Part shown: in pieces, positions 58,991 to 60,000 of the stretch
Layout: each line of letters opens with the position of its first letter
Numbering within the stretch: the stretch's first letter is position 1
Origin: Cristatella mucedo
Taxonomy: Eukaryota; Bryozoa; Phylactolaemata; Cristatellidae
Length of the DNA: 60,000 nt
Assembly: GCA_009760855.2 (NCBI GenBank)
Contig: WPIO01000020.1
Coordinates: forward strand, 4,725,501 to 4,785,500
Reading direction: 5' to 3'
Made by a program: the position numbers and the translations under genes
The notes under the pieces: model-generated
Seen by the model: the letters and a program-made list of their open reading frames with translations, nothing else
Database searches by the model: none
Told to the model about the DNA's origin: nothing

Positions 58991-60000
58991 AGAGATTGGG
59001 AGGAGAAACTGTGAGAATGGAAGACGAGCTGTCTGAGCCAAGGTTATTGGTCAGGTAGTGGCATAGATGATTTGGGATCTGCAAAGCAAATGTGCCTGTT
59101 GCCAGCAATGCTGTCCAATCCCATTGACTAATAGCTTGTTTCTGTTATTGCAACGCATAAGGCTAGCTGAGCATACTTGGTTAGCCATGGGTTTTTTCTA
59201 TGGTGTCTCAGAAAGCCATTTGTAGTAGTAGCCTTTGGAGGAATAATGCATGGATGTTATTGAATGCCACATGTAGGTGCAGTGCTTGAGATCATGTGTG
59301 TGTATGTGTGTTTGTTTGTGTGTGCTTGTGCATGCACGTGTTAAAGATAGTAAGTTAGCTTCGGCATTGACATCTGAAAGATACTTAAACTGGACTTAGC
59401 ATGAGGTCCAGGATCTGAAACCCTGGCAGTTTCAGGAAAAACTATGAAACTATTCCATGGCAGCAATCCTGCTCTCGAAAGTAGCCCTGTGTTCACCTGT
59501 TGCAGCAGCCGGGTGGATTTACTGCACTCATTCATCTCCCTTTGTGGACGCAGGTTCTGGAAGAGTGCTTCTTGCCTTGGCTGTGCTTGGCTGGCAATGG
59601 ATGCGAATCGAACATATTGGTTATGCCGAGTAGCTTGAGTGCCTTACTCTCGTAAAGTTTTCATTCTGCAGACCTGGGTGTTGATAACCTGGTTGATTTT
59701 CTAGCTCCGTTTTGCTATCCTTGGTTTAATCTAATTCAAGTCTTTCTGCTCATGCTTGGAGACCGATCTGGCGCTCACACGGTATTTCTGAAAGCTACCC
59801 TCACAAGATGTGCCAATGCTGGTGATGATGCACCCAGTCTCTCGTAGAAAGCACTTTTGTAATAATACTTTCAACTTGAAGCTCCCACATCTGAAGTTGC
59901 AGCTCCTGCAATTGCAATTTTGAAGTGCTCCTTGCCTTTGTCATACGATGGGCAGCCTGGCATCCATAATTATGTGCCGACGGCAGAAAATCTGCCAACC

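Overview
This is animal (metazoan) nuclear DNA. The one gene I can name with confidence is a ZDHHC9/14/18-type protein S-palmitoyltransferase on the + strand. Its first three coding exons (36539-36771, 49454-49614, 57581-57760) have GT/AG borders and consistent phases, and two introns of about 12.7 and 8.0 kb separate them. The catalytic DHHC exon is not visible and should lie beyond base 60000. The species cannot be told from the sequence. There are no signs of bacterial or organelle DNA.

Left part (1-35 kb): mostly old transposable elements separated by unassigned sequence. Two related LINE families of the CR1/L2 type dominate. 'LINE-A' ends in a conserved hairpin (TAAAGCGC...GCGCTTTA) followed by (ATT)n. 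'LINE-B' ends in (ATTAC)n. All copies are 5'-truncated, frameshifted or internally deleted; the best reverse transcriptase frame is at 31406-32119 (minus). There are also two hAT transposase remnants (about 24970-26240 and 33690-34830) and a minus-strand relic of a second multicopy gene family (26250-27201). Two possible host gene pieces sit here: a 303-codon minus-strand terminal exon resembling a beta-propeller (16162-17069), and a small in-phase + strand exon (15784-15918).

Right part (36-60 kb): the palmitoyltransferase gene. A CpG-rich stretch precedes and covers exon 1. From roughly 37.7 kb onward the introns look T-rich and A-poor on the coding strand. They are packed with microsatellites, LINE-A/B pieces and two tRNA-headed SINE families. 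SINE2 has a tRNA-like head (A and B boxes) joined to a tail that matches the LINE-A 3' end, so it probably borrowed the LINE-A machinery. SINE1 has a different tail.

The most informative structures are the SINE2/LINE-A pair with its shared terminal hairpin, and a nest at 30.4-35.0 kb in which LINE-A sits in a LINE-B tail inside a probable hAT element. LINE family names here are local labels. All homology statements come from reading translated motifs, not from database searches.
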